NCBI GenBank assembly: GCA_016703765.1 | Contig: JADJBL010000025.1 | Coordinates: 1 to 64,000 of the forward strand | From: Saprospirales bacterium | Lineage (GTDB): Bacteria > Bacteroidota > Bacteroidia > Chitinophagales > Saprospiraceae | Direction: 5' to 3' | DNA: 64,000 nucleotides | Part shown: piece by piece, positions 1 through 7,901 of the stretch | Position numbering within the stretch: position 1 is the stretch's first letter | How the letters are laid out: the number at the start of each line of letters is the position of its first letter | Program-made: the position numbers and the translations under genes | The notes under the pieces: generated by a model | What the model was told of the DNA's origin: nothing | Database searches by the model: none | The model's input: only the letters and a program-made list of their open reading frames with translations

Positions 1-89
1 CGTCAAACGAGCGTTAAGCCCCATTGAAAAGGATTTGGAGAAATTGAACCAAATACAGCCTTTGGCGTTAGTAACGTGACGCGTTAGTA

Positions 90-381
90 CGTCAAGAGCT
101 TTGTGGCGATAAAGAAACTGAAAAGGATCTGGCATACAGGTCATATTAAGGAAGTTTCCCACGGACATTCCAGCCAATTGCCAGAAGGGAAGCTGAGAAT
201 GATTAATAACGCTCAGGACATTAACTGCAAATCTTCCAGGTACTCTCAGGAATATTAAGTTGGAGGAAATTAAAGGAATCTGAAGGATTTTGGAGTATTC
301 AAATTAACAACCAATGGCAAATCATTTTCAAATGGATAGGAAGTGACGCCTACGAGGGTTCAAGTAACAGACTATCATTAA
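90..381 (+). pseudogene. higB: Decayed higB (RelE/ParE-fold toxin) remnant
   Basis: No open frame survives, but pieces in different frames line up in order with a HigB-type toxin. An IWHTG segment lies near 127, KLRMINNAQDIN lies at about 196-235, and GFWSIQINNQWQIIFKWIG followed by SDAYE lies at 285-355. The last matches the conserved HigB core (EGQYSIRINDQWRICFVW). One extra base near 357 breaks the tail; without it the frame reads EVQVTDYH and stops at 379-381, exactly before an ATG. Intact family members are ribosome-dependent mRNA interferases of about 92 residues. Several frameshifts make this a true relic. It sits directly before the higA remnant in the usual toxin-first order. The assignment is from remembered family sequence, not a search. 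Confidence 0.72.
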
Positions 382-702
382 ATGAAAACAAGATGGAAAT
401 TACCAAACATACATCCGAAGGAGGAGGTTTTGCTGGAAGGGAGTTCCGCAAGCCCCAATGAGAATCAGCCAATACAAGTTGGCAAAAGATCTTAAAATTC
501 CCCAGACAAGGATTAGCGAAATCGTGAAACGGAAAAGAGAATTACAGCAGACACCGCACATTAAGATTAAGCAAGTACTTTAGGTACTTCGGCAAAGTTT
601 TGGCTTGGACTCCAGGACGATTTCGATATAAGAGGAATCCGCAAATCTCTTGGCAAAGATTTGAAGCAGAAATCCCAGAAATATAGAAAAAACGTGGCTT
701 AA
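382..702 (+). pseudogene. higA: Decayed higA (XRE-family antitoxin) remnant
   Basis: The remnant starts at ATG 382, immediately after the higB stop. It reads MKTRWKLPNIHP, then shifts frame to EEVLLEG and again to KPMRISQYKLAKDLKIPQTR (from 455). ISEIVKRKRE follows, and after further shifts DDFDIRGIRKSLGKDLKQKS ending in a stop at 700-702. This order (HPGEVL, then P-M-x-I-S-Q-Y-x-L-A, then the helix-turn-helix with RISEIV) is the signature of the HigA/VapI antitoxin family. At least three frameshifts and one in-frame stop separate the pieces, so no functional antitoxin can be made. It would have neutralised HigB and repressed the operon. The stretch from 703 to 831 shows nothing recognisable. 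Confidence 0.75.
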
Positions 703-831
703 CGGTATTGACGTCTTCCATGGCTCGCATCCATCATCTGTCGCGCGTACCTGATTAGCCCCACCAAAACCAAAGCCTTCATTGTTTGAACTTTTCCCAA
801 GAGTTGGTACTTTAGATCATAAAACCGCCGT

Positions 832-1145
832 ATGAAGCTGCATCCTACTGTGGCTCAAAGGATGGATCAACTCCATGAGTTGTGTCAGAGGCTACAGAGT
901 CTCAGACTCTATGCCTTCAGGTCCTAATGTTTCAGGACATTTGACATCAAAACAGAGCGATATTGTTACCATAAGTTGTACAGATGGCCATAAAGGAATC
1001 CTGTTTCCAAAGGTCTGGAACCTTGAGCTATGGGATGAACTGGAAGAAGCACGAAAAAGGTCCGATTTGTTGACAAAACCAGCCCATCAAGAACCCTTGC
1101 TATAAAGCACTGGAAGAAACTAAAATCCTGGTTTATGACCAGGAG
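832..1145 (+). pseudogene. Decayed MNT-type nucleotidyltransferase (antitoxin) remnant
   Basis: ATG 832 opens MKLHPTVAQRMDQLHELCQR followed by LQSLRLYAF. This resembles the start of minimal nucleotidyltransferases, in which LYAFGS precedes the catalytic GSx(n)DxD motif. The glycine-serine site and second aspartate are degraded (FRS; SDIV). Further on, in another frame, come WNLELWDELEEARKRSDLLT, KPAHQEPLLYKALEETKILV and YDQEQ, matching the usual MNT end (KVDLVT...LKNP...IEETKxLIY). Family members pair with a HEPN toxin and modify or neutralise it. The HEPN remnant follows at once, supporting the pairing. An open stretch at 875-1105 is a decayed fragment, not an independent gene. Confidence 0.6.
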
Positions 1146-1517
1146 CAGAAGCCAAAAAAGAAATACCTGTCTGACATACTTAATGCTAAATCGACCTGGT
1201 TAATCAGTTTTCCTAAAGACACTCCTGATTTTGGGTCCTATCAGGCTGATTTGAAAACCAAAGAAGGAGTGCGGTTGAAAGGCGAGGATTAGTTATCTTC
1301 TTGGGGAAGCCGTCAATAAATATTCAAAAGCGGCTCCCGAATCTCTCCTTTGAACAATATTCCTCAAATTGTTTCTTTTTCGCAACCGCCTTGCTCATAA
1401 TTATGACGAGAGTGGATGATACCATCATCTGGGCGGTTTTAAAGTATTGCCGGCATTAAAGTAGAAGTAATAAATCTTTTAAAGGCCAATAGGCCCTACT
1501 CTCAACAAATGATCTGA
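1146..1517 (+). pseudogene. Decayed HEPN-domain toxin remnant
   Basis: After the MNT remnant the frame gives KKKYLSDILNA, a typical HEPN start (KKYLEDILxSI). FPKDTPDFGSYQADLKTK follows, then frame-shifted pieces. The diagnostic HEPN RNase motif Rx4-6H is visible as RNRLAHNYD at 1381-1407. Then come RVDDTIIWAVLKY and, in a further frame, VEVINLLKANRPYSQQ with a stop at 1515-1517. This order matches the DUF86/HEPN toxins of MNT/HEPN systems. Multiple frameshifts make it non-functional. Calls depend on recalled family consensus; a profile search with a frameshift-aware tool would settle it. Confidence 0.65.
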
Positions 1518-1524
1518 AATTGAC

Positions 1525-1553
1525 TTGATTATTTCACTTTCCGCTTAACTTTG
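1525..1553 (+). promoter_or_regulatory. Bacteroidota-type promoter for the Fic gene
   Basis: TTG at 1525-1527 and TAACTTTG at 1546-1553 are separated by 18 bases. This fits the Bacteroidota sigma consensus (TTTG, 17-19 bases, TAnnTTTG) very well. Transcription would start near 1560. A small palindrome, ATGATG-G-CATCAT (1572-1584), covers the start region and could be an operator. The position favours ATG 1583 over ATG 1562 as the translation start. Confidence 0.6.
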
Positions 1554-1582
1554 TACCTTTGATGCGATCAAATGATGGCATC

Positions 1583-2543
1583 ATGGTTCATAAATACTAC
1601 GAAGGAACCCCCCAAATAATCAATCTATCAGCCGAGATTGGCAGGTTGCTGGGCGTGGTAGATGCCACACATCTTAGAAAGCCGCAGACTGAACTCAGGA
1701 AGAAAAATAAGATAAAGACCATTCGTGCATCATTGGGGATAGAAGGGAACACTTTGAGCGAAGATCAGATTACGGCGATAATGGACAATAAACGCGTAAT
1801 CGGCCCTTCCAGGGATATCAAAGAGGTGGAGAATGCAATTCAGGGGTATGATAACCTTTCAAACTTTGACGCTCTCTCCAAGGAATCTTATTTGGAGGCG
1901 CACCGCTTGTTAATGTCGGGTCTGGTGGATATGCCAGGCCAGTTCCGGACCGGTTCGGTCGGAGTGATTCAAGGAGACAGGATAGCGCATTTAGCCCCAC
2001 CGGGATGGAATGTCGATAATTTGATGACAAGCTTGTTTAGATATCTTAAAGAAGGAGAAGATAACCTGATCATCAAGAGTTGCGTGTTCCACTATGAAAT
2101 GGAATTTATTCATCCTTTTATGGACGGAAATGGAAGGATGGGGCGATTGTGGCAGACGGTGATATTGATGAAGGCAAATCCCCGTGTTTGAGTATTTGCC
2201 GATCGAACAAGAGATAAAGAAGAGCCAGGAGGAATATTATAATGTGTTGAGCCAATGCGACAAGGAAGGACTATCCACAAAATTTGTGGAATACTTATTG
2301 GGTAAGATAAAGTTGAGTTTAGCGGAACTGGTGGGCACTCAAAGAGATCATTTTACGGATTTAGAGCGTTTGAATTACTTCCTGGACCAAATTGATATAG
2401 CCGATTTCACGAGGAAAGACTACCTCAGGATGTTTCCCAAAATTTCCACTGCAACTGCAACAAGGGATTTAAGAAAAGGCGTGGAAGAGGGAATACTAAC
2501 CAGGAAAGGGAACGATCGACTAGCTAGCTATCAAAAGAAATAA
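1583..2543 (+). CDS. fic: Fic-family AMP transferase, class II (one-base frameshift)
   Basis: This encodes a Fic protein, which transfers AMP (or another nucleotide monophosphate) from a nucleotide to a target hydroxyl. The catalytic loop HPFMDGNGRMGR is intact at about 2113-2148. An N-terminal inhibitory helix motif of the [S/T]xxxE[G/N] type (SLGIEGN) near 1732-1752 makes it class II, with auto-inhibition in the same chain. The frame breaks in the C-run at 2180-2183. Removing one C joins ...LMKAN to PVFEYLPIEQE and gives about 320 residues, ending in a winged-helix-like segment (STATATRDLRKGVEEGILTR) that may bind DNA. ATG 1562 is an in-frame alternative start. The single lesion may be a sequencing error. 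It lies beside two decayed toxin loci in an AT-rich segment. Confidence 0.85.
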
Positions 2544-2564
2544 ATACCCCGATACACACACCAC

Positions 2565-3008
2565 ATGTTTTCCATCTTCCACAACGATTACTTCATGAAC
2601 CAGGCCTTGCTGGAGGCCCGAAAAGCCTACGAGGAAGGCGAGACGCCCATTGGCGCGGTGGTGGTTTGCGACAACCAGATCATCGCACGGGCCCATAACC
2701 AGACCGAGCGGCTGAAGGACGTGACGGCCCACGCCGAGATTTTGGCCATCACGGCTGCGTCGGAGCATTTGGGGAGCAAGTACCTCGACGAATGCACGCT
2801 TTACGTAACCCTCGAGCCCTGCGTCATGTGCGCCGGCGCCCTGGCCTGGGCGCAATTGGGCAAACTGGTCTATGGGGCCACGGATGAGAAGCGGGGGTAT
2901 CTGCGGTTTGGAAATGAACTGCTGCATCCGAAGACGAAGATCGCCTACGGCATCCTGGAGCAGGAGTGCAGCGATCTGATCAAACGGTTTTTCAAGGAAC
3001 GCCGCTAA
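2565..3008 (+). CDS. tadA: tRNA-specific adenosine deaminase
   Basis: TadA deaminates the wobble adenosine (A34) to inosine in tRNA-Arg(ACG), which is needed to read CGC/CGA codons. The 147-residue length is typical. The zinc-deaminase motif is complete: HAE at residues 56-58 supplies a zinc ligand and the proton-shuttling glutamate, and PCVMC at 85-89 supplies the two cysteines. The start MFSIFHNDYFM resembles other Bacteroidota TadA starts. The gene begins 22 bases after the Fic gene, but base composition jumps to the GC-rich chromosomal norm here, so this is the core-genome edge of the accessory segment. Confidence 0.95.
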   Translation: MFSIFHNDYFMNQALLEARKAYEEGETPIGAVVVCDNQIIARAHNQTERLKDVTAHAEILAITAASEHLGSKYLDECTLYVTLEPCVMCAGALAWAQLGKLVYGATDEKRGYLRFGNELLHPKTKIAYGILEQECSDLIKRFFKERR

Positions 3009-3075
3009 CGTTAAAACTTGGTTAAGCCCAGGGTTAAAAAGTCTTAAGCCCCATGCGTTGTGTTCCGGCTTCCCC

Positions 3076-3083
3076 TACATTTG
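3076..3083 (+). promoter_or_regulatory. -7 promoter element (TACATTTG)
   Basis: TACATTTG matches the Bacteroidota -7 consensus TAnnTTTG and lies 22 bases before the ATG at 3105. No good -33 element is visible at 17-19 bases; the nearest TTG is 15 bases upstream. Confidence 0.4.
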
Positions 3084-3104
3084 GCAGGGTTAAAACACGA
3101 AGCC

Positions 3105-3644
3105 ATGAAAACCACTTATTTTTTTCTGTTCCTCGCCGCGCTGACACTCTCTTCCTGCAGCCCGAGACTCAGTTATTTCACCCAGGACCTGGTCAAAGAA
3201 AACAACTGGTCGGAGGATGAATTGAAGCAAATCCAGTTTTATCTTTCCAACAGCATCGTCCTGCGCCGGGAGGCCAATTCCGGCGACAGCCACATCCGCG
3301 AAGGCGGTATCCGCATCCGCAACGGCCGCAAGGTGGAGGAAATCGTCATTCCGGCGGGCACCCCGGGCGTATTTCTCTTTCGTCCGAAGGAAAATCGCCT
3401 GGCGGTCTCTTTTGAAAAATCGGGCGACAAGCGTTTCCTGATGTTCGGTCCAAACCCCAAGATCAGCGGCCGCTATGTGTTGCTGGCAGCCGAGTGGAAA
3501 AAACGCCAGGGGCAAGTCACCTACGATGGATCGACCTGGTGGGTAGACGATGAATCCGCCATCGCCTCCCTGATGGTCGACCTCAAGCGCTCGCGGCAGG
3601 TATCTGTGAAGTCGAGGGTAGCTCCGGGAAGGACAGTGAACTAG
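3105..3644 (+). CDS. Hypothetical lipoprotein
   Basis: I do not recognise a family. The start at ATG 3105 (not the longer frame from 3060) gives a clean lipoprotein signal peptide: MKTTYFFLFLAALTLSSC with the lipobox cysteine at residue 18. The mature part of about 160 residues is mixed alpha/beta with a basic C-terminal end. It contains SYFTQDLVKENNWSEDELK, suggestive of a periplasmic helix, and later a YVLLAAEWKKR strand. It stands alone, with tadA upstream and a long inverted repeat just downstream. A -7 element at 3076 supports independent transcription. Confidence 0.75.
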   Translation: MKTTYFFLFLAALTLSSCSPRLSYFTQDLVKENNWSEDELKQIQFYLSNSIVLRREANSGDSHIREGGIRIRNGRKVEEIVIPAGTPGVFLFRPKENRLAVSFEKSGDKRFLMFGPNPKISGRYVLLAAEWKKRQGQVTYDGSTWWVDDESAIASLMVDLKRSRQVSVKSRVAPGRTVN

Positions 3645-3648
3645 TATT

Positions 3649-3720
3649 AAACCGCAAAGGCGCTAAGAACGCTAAGACGATCCAGATATCCTCTTTGCGT
3701 TCTTAGCGCCTTTGCGGTTT
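3649..3720. repeat. 24-bp perfect inverted repeat between convergent genes (terminator-like)
   Basis: The 24 bases at 3649-3672 are the exact reverse complement of 3697-3720, with a 24-base spacer. The right arm ends in a T-rich stretch (GGTTTTAT), so the element can act as a terminator for the + gene and, mirrored, for pcm. The wording of the arms (AACCGCAAAGGCGCTAAG) is a widely dispersed repeat motif I recall from many bacterial intergenic regions. Confidence 0.7.
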
Positions 3721-3772
3721 TATAAAATAAGGAATACTGGACTATTTATTTACTTGACAGAGTACCAGTTCC

Positions 3773-4438
3773 TTATTCCTCTTTTTTCTTCAAGCCGGGC
3801 AGAAAGGGCACAAACTTGAACTGGTCGAATCGCTCGGTTCGGTAGTCCTTTTCCCCGACCCTGGTGATGCGTTCCATCCGCTGCACGTCCGAGCCCACGG
3901 GGATGACAAGCATTCCGCCGATGGCGAGTTGGTCCAGCAGGGTCTGGGGCGCCCGATCGATCCCGGCCGTGACTAGGATCTTGTCGAAAGGGGCAAATTC
4001 GGGGAGGCCCTTGGTCCCGTCGCGGAAAAAACAGCGCACCGAGCGCATGCCCAGTTTTAGAAGAAGGGCCTTTGTTTTCAAATAGAGCGTTTCCTGCCTT
4101 TCGATCGTATATACCCTGGCGCCGAGAAGGGCGAGAATAGCTGCCTGATATCCCGAGCCGGTGCCGATCTCCAATACTTTATCCCTTTTTTGCACCTCCA
4201 GCAGCGCTGTTTGGTAAGCCACGGTGTAGGGCTGGGAAATGGTTTGCTCGCAGCCGATGGGGAAAGCCATATCCTCGTAGGCTTTTTCTTCGAAAGCCTT
4301 TTCAAGGAAAAAATGGCGCGGCAAGCCCTCCATGGCGCTGAGAATATGCTCCTCCTTCACTCCTTTCCTGCGAAGGGAGTCGACCAGCTTGCGGCGCATG
4401 CCTTTGTGCCAATATGTATCTTCCAACGGGGTTGCCAA
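3773..4438 (-). CDS. pcm: Protein-L-isoaspartate O-methyltransferase
   Basis: This SAM-dependent enzyme methylates isoaspartyl residues in damaged proteins and starts their repair. The protein is 221 residues, normal for PCMT. The SAM-binding motif I LEIGTGSGYQA is at residues 89-99, and the family-specific TISQPYTVA just precedes it. The frame begins at TTG (4436-4438) with no earlier ATG in frame close by; the first internal ATG (residue 14) would cut into conserved sequence (EDTYWHKGMRRKLV), so TTG initiation is most likely. It is divergent from the phosphohexomutase gene, with about 90 bases between them. Confidence 0.93.
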   Translation of the reverse strand: MATPLEDTYWHKGMRRKLVDSLRRKGVKEEHILSAMEGLPRHFFLEKAFEEKAYEDMAFPIGCEQTISQPYTVAYQTALLEVQKRDKVLEIGTGSGYQAAILALLGARVYTIERQETLYLKTKALLLKLGMRSVRCFFRDGTKGLPEFAPFDKILVTAGIDRAPQTLLDQLAIGGMLVIPVGSDVQRMERITRVGEKDYRTERFDQFKFVPFLPGLKKKEE

Positions 4439-4492
4439 GCAGCGATCTTCTTTTATGCGCTGAAATTAAGCCTTTTTGCGAATGATCTTTCC

Positions 4493-4500
4493 TATTTTTG
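4493..4500 (+). promoter_or_regulatory. -7 promoter element (TATTTTTG)
   Basis: TATTTTTG fits TAnnTTTG and lies 29 bases before ATG 4530 of the phosphohexomutase. The upstream T-run with G at 4473-4478 is 14 bases away, closer than the usual -33 spacing. Confidence 0.4.
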
Positions 4501-4529
4501 GGCCTGACCAACGACCAAAAAAACGCCTC

Positions 4530-5932
4530 ATGACTGCTATCAAATTTGGAACGGACGGCTGGAGAGCCATTATTGCAGATGACTATACGGTGGCCAACGT
4601 CGCCCGCGTGGCCGAAGCCACCGCGAAATGGCTGTTGCAACGACAGGGAAAACGCGTGGTGATCGGCTACGATTGCCGCTTCGCCGGACAGCTTTTCTCC
4701 GAAGTGACCGCCTGCGTATTGGGCGCCCACGGGATAGAAAGTGTGCTTTCCGAAAAATTCGTCTCCACCCCCATGGTATCCCTCGGGGTGGTCAAACACC
4801 AGGCCGATCTCGGCGTGGTGATCACCGCAAGCCATAACCCCCCTTCCTACAACGGCTATAAACTCAAGTCGCATCTCGGAGGTCCGCTGAGCCCCGGCGA
4901 AGTGAGCGAAGTGGAGGCCCTCATCCCCGCCCAGTCGATGAGCGGGTACCCAAGCCTCGAGGAATTAAAGGCCAAAGGCCTGATCCGCTACGCCGACCTC
5001 GAATCGGAATACCTCGCCCACGTGGAAGCCAACTTCGACGTGCCCGGCATCCGCAATTCCAATGTGCGCCTGGCCTACGACGGCATGTACGGCGCGGGCC
5101 AGGACGCCATGCGCATCTTGTTGCCCGGCGCGGTTTTTCTGCACTGCGAAAACAATCCCTCCTTCATGGGGCAGGCGCCCGAGCCCATTCACCGCAATCT
5201 TTCGGAACTTTCCGGAATACATCGCGCAGCCATCCGGAGATCAATTGCGGGGTGGCCAACGACGGCGACGCCGACCGCATCGGGATGTACGACGAAAACG
5301 GCCATTTTGTGGACAGCCACCATATCCTGCTGCTGCTCCTGCTGTATATGTCGAAGTATAAAAAAGAGACGGGCAAGGTGGTGATCACCTTCTCCGTGAC
5401 CGACAAAATGAAGAAAATGGCCCACGCTTTCGGGCTGGAATGCGAGGTGACCCAGATCGGCTTCAAGTACATCGCGGAGATCATGGCCAAAGAGGACGTC
5501 ATCGTGGGCGGCGAAGAATCCGGCGGTCTGGCGGTGAAAGGCCATATCCCCGAGCGCGACGGCATCTGGATCGCCATGATGGTGCTTGAATTCATGGCCC
5601 GAACCGGCAAGACCCTTCAGGAATTGATCCGGGAGGTTTACGATATCGTCGGCCCCTTCGCCACCGACCGCGACGACCTGCATATCGAGGAAAGCCGCAA
5701 ACAGGCCGTCATCCAGGCTTGCAAAAACAATACCTACAAGGCTTTCGGTCCCTACCGAGTACAATCCACCGAGTCTATCGACGGCTTCAAGTTCTACTTC
5801 GACGACGACCGCTGGGTGATGATCCGGCCCTCCGGCACCGAGCCCGTGCTCCGCGTGTACGCGCAAGCGCCCACGGCGGGGGAGGTGAGGGAGATTTTGG
5901 ATGCGACGAAGAAAGAAGTGCTTAGTTTTTAA
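4530..5932 (+). CDS. Phosphoglucomutase/phosphomannomutase family protein (frameshifted)
   Basis: An alpha-D-phosphohexomutase interconverting hexose 1- and 6-phosphates for cell-wall and polysaccharide precursors. All landmarks are present but in two frames. The active-site phosphoserine loop TASHNPP (Ser about 101) is in the first half. The metal loop NDGDADR, the sugar loop GEESGG and the phosphate loop RPSGTEP are in the second half, which opens at 5252. Between 5214 and 5230 two single-base insertions (a G in GG, a C in CC) explain the break: skipping them reads RNLSELS-EYIAQ-HPEINC. Total length would be about 466 residues, normal for the family. Probably a sequencing artefact. Its last codons lie inside an inverted repeat shared with elaA. 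Confidence 0.88.
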
Positions 5933-5982
5933 TTTTTAGTTTTTAGTTGTAACCTCTCAATAACTAAAAATTAAAAACTAAG
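5921..5982. terminator. 20-bp perfect inverted repeat forming a shared bidirectional end
   Basis: 5921-5940 and 5963-5982 are exact reverse complements, AT-rich, and separated by 22 bases. The stop codons of the convergent phosphohexomutase (5930-5932) and elaA (5971-5973) both lie inside the arms. As a result both proteins end in the same residues, VLSF. It probably works as a bidirectional terminator. Confidence 0.7.
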
Positions 5983-6447
5983 AACTAAAAACTCTTTCAC
6001 CATCTTCGTATGCGGTATCCCATCCTCCAGATACTCCTCTCCGGTGGAGCGGAAGCCCAGGGATTCGTAGAATTTCAACAGGTAAGTCTGGGCGCCGATC
6101 TTGATGGGCGAGGGACCGAATAGCCGGTAGAGGGTTTCGATCGCTACCTCCATCAGTTCTTTGCCGTAGCCTTTGCCCCTTGCCGATGGGGAGGTGACGA
6201 CCCGCCCGATGGAGGGATATTCGGGGTAGGAGATCCCGATGGGTAGGATGCGGACATAGGCAAGCAGCTTGCCTGCTTCGTCCCGTCCCAGTAAATGCCA
6301 ACTTTGGAGGTCTTTGCCGTCGGCGTCGAGGTAGGGGCAGTTTTGCTCCACGATAAAGACCTCCTGGCGCAGGGCCATCGCCGCATAGAGCTCGGCCGGC
6401 GTCAGGTCTGCGAAGGGCTTGCATTCGTATCTCAGGATGGGTTCCAT
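5971..6447 (-). CDS. elaA: ElaA-type GNAT acetyltransferase
   Basis: A 158-residue GNAT-fold N-acetyltransferase. The ElaA signature is clear near the start: ALRQEVFIVEQNCPYLDADG. The acetyl-CoA loop is visible as RVVTSPSARGKGYGKELM, in the family pattern V-x-x-x-x-R-G-x-G-x-G. The natural substrate of ElaA is not known. The C-terminal LVLSF tail is encoded by the inverted repeat shared with the convergent phosphohexomutase and may be dispensable. The APH-RapZ gene lies upstream in the same direction with a 6-base gap, suggesting co-transcription. Confidence 0.88.
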   Translation of the reverse strand: MEPILRYECKPFADLTPAELYAAMALRQEVFIVEQNCPYLDADGKDLQSWHLLGRDEAGKLLAYVRILPIGISYPEYPSIGRVVTSPSARGKGYGKELMEVAIETLYRLFGPSPIKIGAQTYLLKFYESLGFRSTGEEYLEDGIPHTKMVKEFLVLSF

Positions 6448-6453
6448 AAGGAG

Positions 6454-7878
6454 TCAATTAGCAGGCCAGTTGGATTCTTCGAGGTGGCGCAGGCTGACCA
6501 CGATCCCGTATTTTTTTTTCAGAAATTCCGCCATCCGCTCGGCGGCGTAGACGGAGCGGTGCTGGCCCCCGGTACATCCGAACGAAATGCTCAGCCGGTC
6601 GAAATCGCGCTCGATATAATTTTCGACAGTCTCCGACACAGCGGCAAAAATATGCTCCAGGAAGGCGTCCATCCTGGTTTGGTGGTGCAGGAATTCGATC
6701 ACCTCCGGTGAAAGGCCGGTCAGCGCTTTAAATGGGTCCAAACGCCCCGGGTTTTCGATGCCCCGGCAATCGAACACAAATCCGCCGCCGTGGCCGGACT
6801 CGTCTTCCGGAATCCCTTTTCTATACGAAAAACTCTGCACCTGGATCGCAAGGGGATGGCCGGGGCCGGCCTTCACAGGGGCTTTTATTGGAATGGGTTG
6901 CTGCATCACCCGCCGCAATTCCGGCATGGCAACGGGCCAATGAATTTTCTCCAGCAGCCATTGGATATTTTTCAGGGCAAAGGGAATGCTTTCCAGAAAA
7001 TGGCTTTTCTTTTCCACCAGACCCCGCAGGCCGTAGGCGCCCAGCACCTGGAGGCCGCGATGGAGCGCAAACCCGTAATAAAATCCGGTGAATTCCTCCC
7101 GGTCGATCGAAACCAGACCGGTGGCGGCATCGAGGTAGTCTTCCAGCAAGGCCTGACGGACCGGGTGGGGCAGAGCGGCCTTGGCCTGCCAGAGCAGCGA
7201 AACGAGATCGTATTGCAGTGGCCCCGGGCGCCCGCCCTGGTAGTCGATAAAGTGGTGCCGCCCTCCGGGAAGCAGGATATTCCTCGACTGAAAATCGCGG
7301 TGCATGAAATAGTGCGGCCGGGCCGAACCGAGCCAGGCGCTCAGCACCTGAAAGTCCCGCTCCAGAGAGTATTCGTCGAAGGGGATATCGAGTATTTTGA
7401 GGAAATAGTACTTGAAATAGGTCAAATCCCAAAGCATAGCCTGTTGGTCAAAAGGCTCTTTGACGAGGCAACGGCTGTAGTCCAGCCCTTCATGGCCTTT
7501 GATCTGGAGCTCCGGCAGCAGGGCCACCACTTTTTGGTAGTGGTCCCGGATAGCGGGCGTGAATTCGAAGCCGCCGGCTTCCAGTTCGCCGTAGAGGGAG
7601 CGGTCGCCGAGGTCTTCCTGGAGGTAGGCGCTTTGATCCGGGCTTTCGGCCAGGATACGTGGCACGGGCAGGCCTTTTTCTGCGAAATGGCGGGACAGGT
7701 AGAGAAAGGCTGCGTTTTCCGCCGCGTTGTCGTAGGTAGTGCCAATGACCGTGCCTCCGCTGCCCTCCACGCGGAAATATTTCCGGTGGGAAGCGGAGGC
7801 CTGCCCGATCGGGGAGATTTTGGAGGGGGGGCTTCCGGCCCAGGTGGTGTAGAGGTTTTGGAGGCTCGATGACAGCAG
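6454..7878 (-). CDS. APH-fold kinase fused to RapZ C-terminal domain
   Basis: This is a two-domain cytoplasmic protein. Residues roughly 1-330 are an aminoglycoside-phosphotransferase/choline-kinase fold with catalytic HRDFQSRNILL and the metal motif IDYQGGRPGP. This type includes sugar kinases such as AmgK. The C-terminal ~130 residues match the RapZ/YvcJ C-terminal domain, including SFGCTGGQHRSVYAAE, a likely phosphate/amino-sugar site. The nearest usable start codon in most callers is GTG 7770, but conserved sequence (YTTWAGSPPS, then HRKYFRV) continues upstream to a stop at 7885-7887. No ATG lies in that stretch, so CTG 7878 or 7875 is assumed. A large hairpin begins 15 bases upstream. 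Coupling of amino-sugar sensing to a kinase is inference. Confidence 0.8.
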   Translation of the reverse strand: MLSSSLQNLYTTWAGSPPSKISPIGQASASHRKYFRVEGSGGTVIGTTYDNAAENAAFLYLSRHFAEKGLPVPRILAESPDQSAYLQEDLGDRSLYGELEAGGFEFTPAIRDHYQKVVALLPELQIKGHEGLDYSRCLVKEPFDQQAMLWDLTYFKYYFLKILDIPFDEYSLERDFQVLSAWLGSARPHYFMHRDFQSRNILLPGGRHHFIDYQGGRPGPLQYDLVSLLWQAKAALPHPVRQALLEDYLDAATGLVSIDREEFTGFYYGFALHRGLQVLGAYGLRGLVEKKSHFLESIPFALKNIQWLLEKIHWPVAMPELRRVMQQPIPIKAPVKAGPGHPLAIQVQSFSYRKGIPEDESGHGGGFVFDCRGIENPGRLDPFKALTGLSPEVIEFLHHQTRMDAFLEHIFAAVSETVENYIERDFDRLSISFGCTGGQHRSVYAAERMAEFLKKKYGIVVSLRHLEESNWPAN

Positions 7879-7901
7879 TATAAGTCAGTTGGTCAGTAGT
7901 T

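Noticed and set aside
542..730. Minus-strand open frame of 62 codons
   Set aside because: It is antisense to the higA relic, and the plus strand explains the sequence better.
875..1105. Open frame of 76 codons
   Set aside because: It is one of the frame fragments of the MNT relic; parts of the family signature continue in other frames on both sides.
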